Shown: in pieces, positions 5,384 through 5,395 of the stretch
Numbering within the stretch: the first letter of the stretch is position 1
Layout of the letters: the number at the start of each line of letters is the position of its first letter
Assembly: GCA_019234745.1 (NCBI GenBank)
Contig: JAFAKZ010000289.1
Coordinates: 1-5,395 of the forward strand
DNA length: 5,395 nucleotides
Source of the DNA: Burkholderiales bacterium
GTDB taxonomy: Bacteria > Pseudomonadota > Gammaproteobacteria > Burkholderiales > Chitinimonadaceae
Direction of reading: 5' to 3'
Notes under the pieces: model-generated
The model's input: only the letters and a program-made list of their open reading frames with translations
Told to the model about the DNA's origin: nothing
The model's database searches: none
Translations under genes and position numbers: made by a program

Positions 5384-5395
5384 CCAAATTCCCTC

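Noticed and set aside
5287..5395. tRNA 3' end as an attachment site of an integrated element
   Set aside because: No integrase gene and no second copy of the tRNA 3' end are visible in the window; the sequence ends 32 bp after the CCA, so nothing supports it.

Overview
The window looks like the chromosome of a GC-rich betaproteobacterium, possibly Neisseriales or Burkholderiales. Evidence for this is the TtcA N-terminus, a bacterial pteridine reductase next to a MidA/NDUFAF7-type methyltransferase, and an elongator tRNA-Met with an encoded CCA end. The taxonomic placement is inference from protein resemblance and gene content, not from a search. No mobile element, CRISPR array or rRNA is visible.

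Layout: (1) 1-524, minus strand: the first ~174 codons of ttcA (tRNA 2-thiocytidine synthesis), running off the left edge. (2) 525-739: a divergent intergenic region with a 14-bp perfect palindrome that matches 9 of 10 positions of a CRP/Vfr-type site. (3) 740-1477, plus: a small exported TPR-like protein with a good Shine-Dalgarno, closed by a strong GC hairpin (1486-1518). (4) 1595-3297, plus: a DesK-like membrane histidine kinase and a DesR-like response regulator, coupled by a TGATG overlap. (5) 3311-4051, minus: pteridine reductase (SDR family, D-Y-K catalytic set), convergent with the regulator and separated from it by 13 bp. (6) 4098-5237, plus: a class I SAM-dependent methyltransferase of the COG1565/MidA family, divergent from the reductase across 46 bp. 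(7) 5244-5383, plus: a strong sigma70-type promoter, a tRNA-Met(CAU) gene and a UUCG-loop hairpin.

How they fit: ttcA, the pteridine reductase, the methyltransferase and the tRNA are housekeeping genes. The block 740-3297 (exported TPR protein plus DesK/DesR) reads as an accessory three-gene module set between them. No fatty-acid desaturase, the classical DesR target, lies in the window, so what this DesKR pair controls is open; the adjacent exported TPR protein is one candidate. That module is the least routine content here. I see nothing that can be claimed with confidence as a wholly new system.
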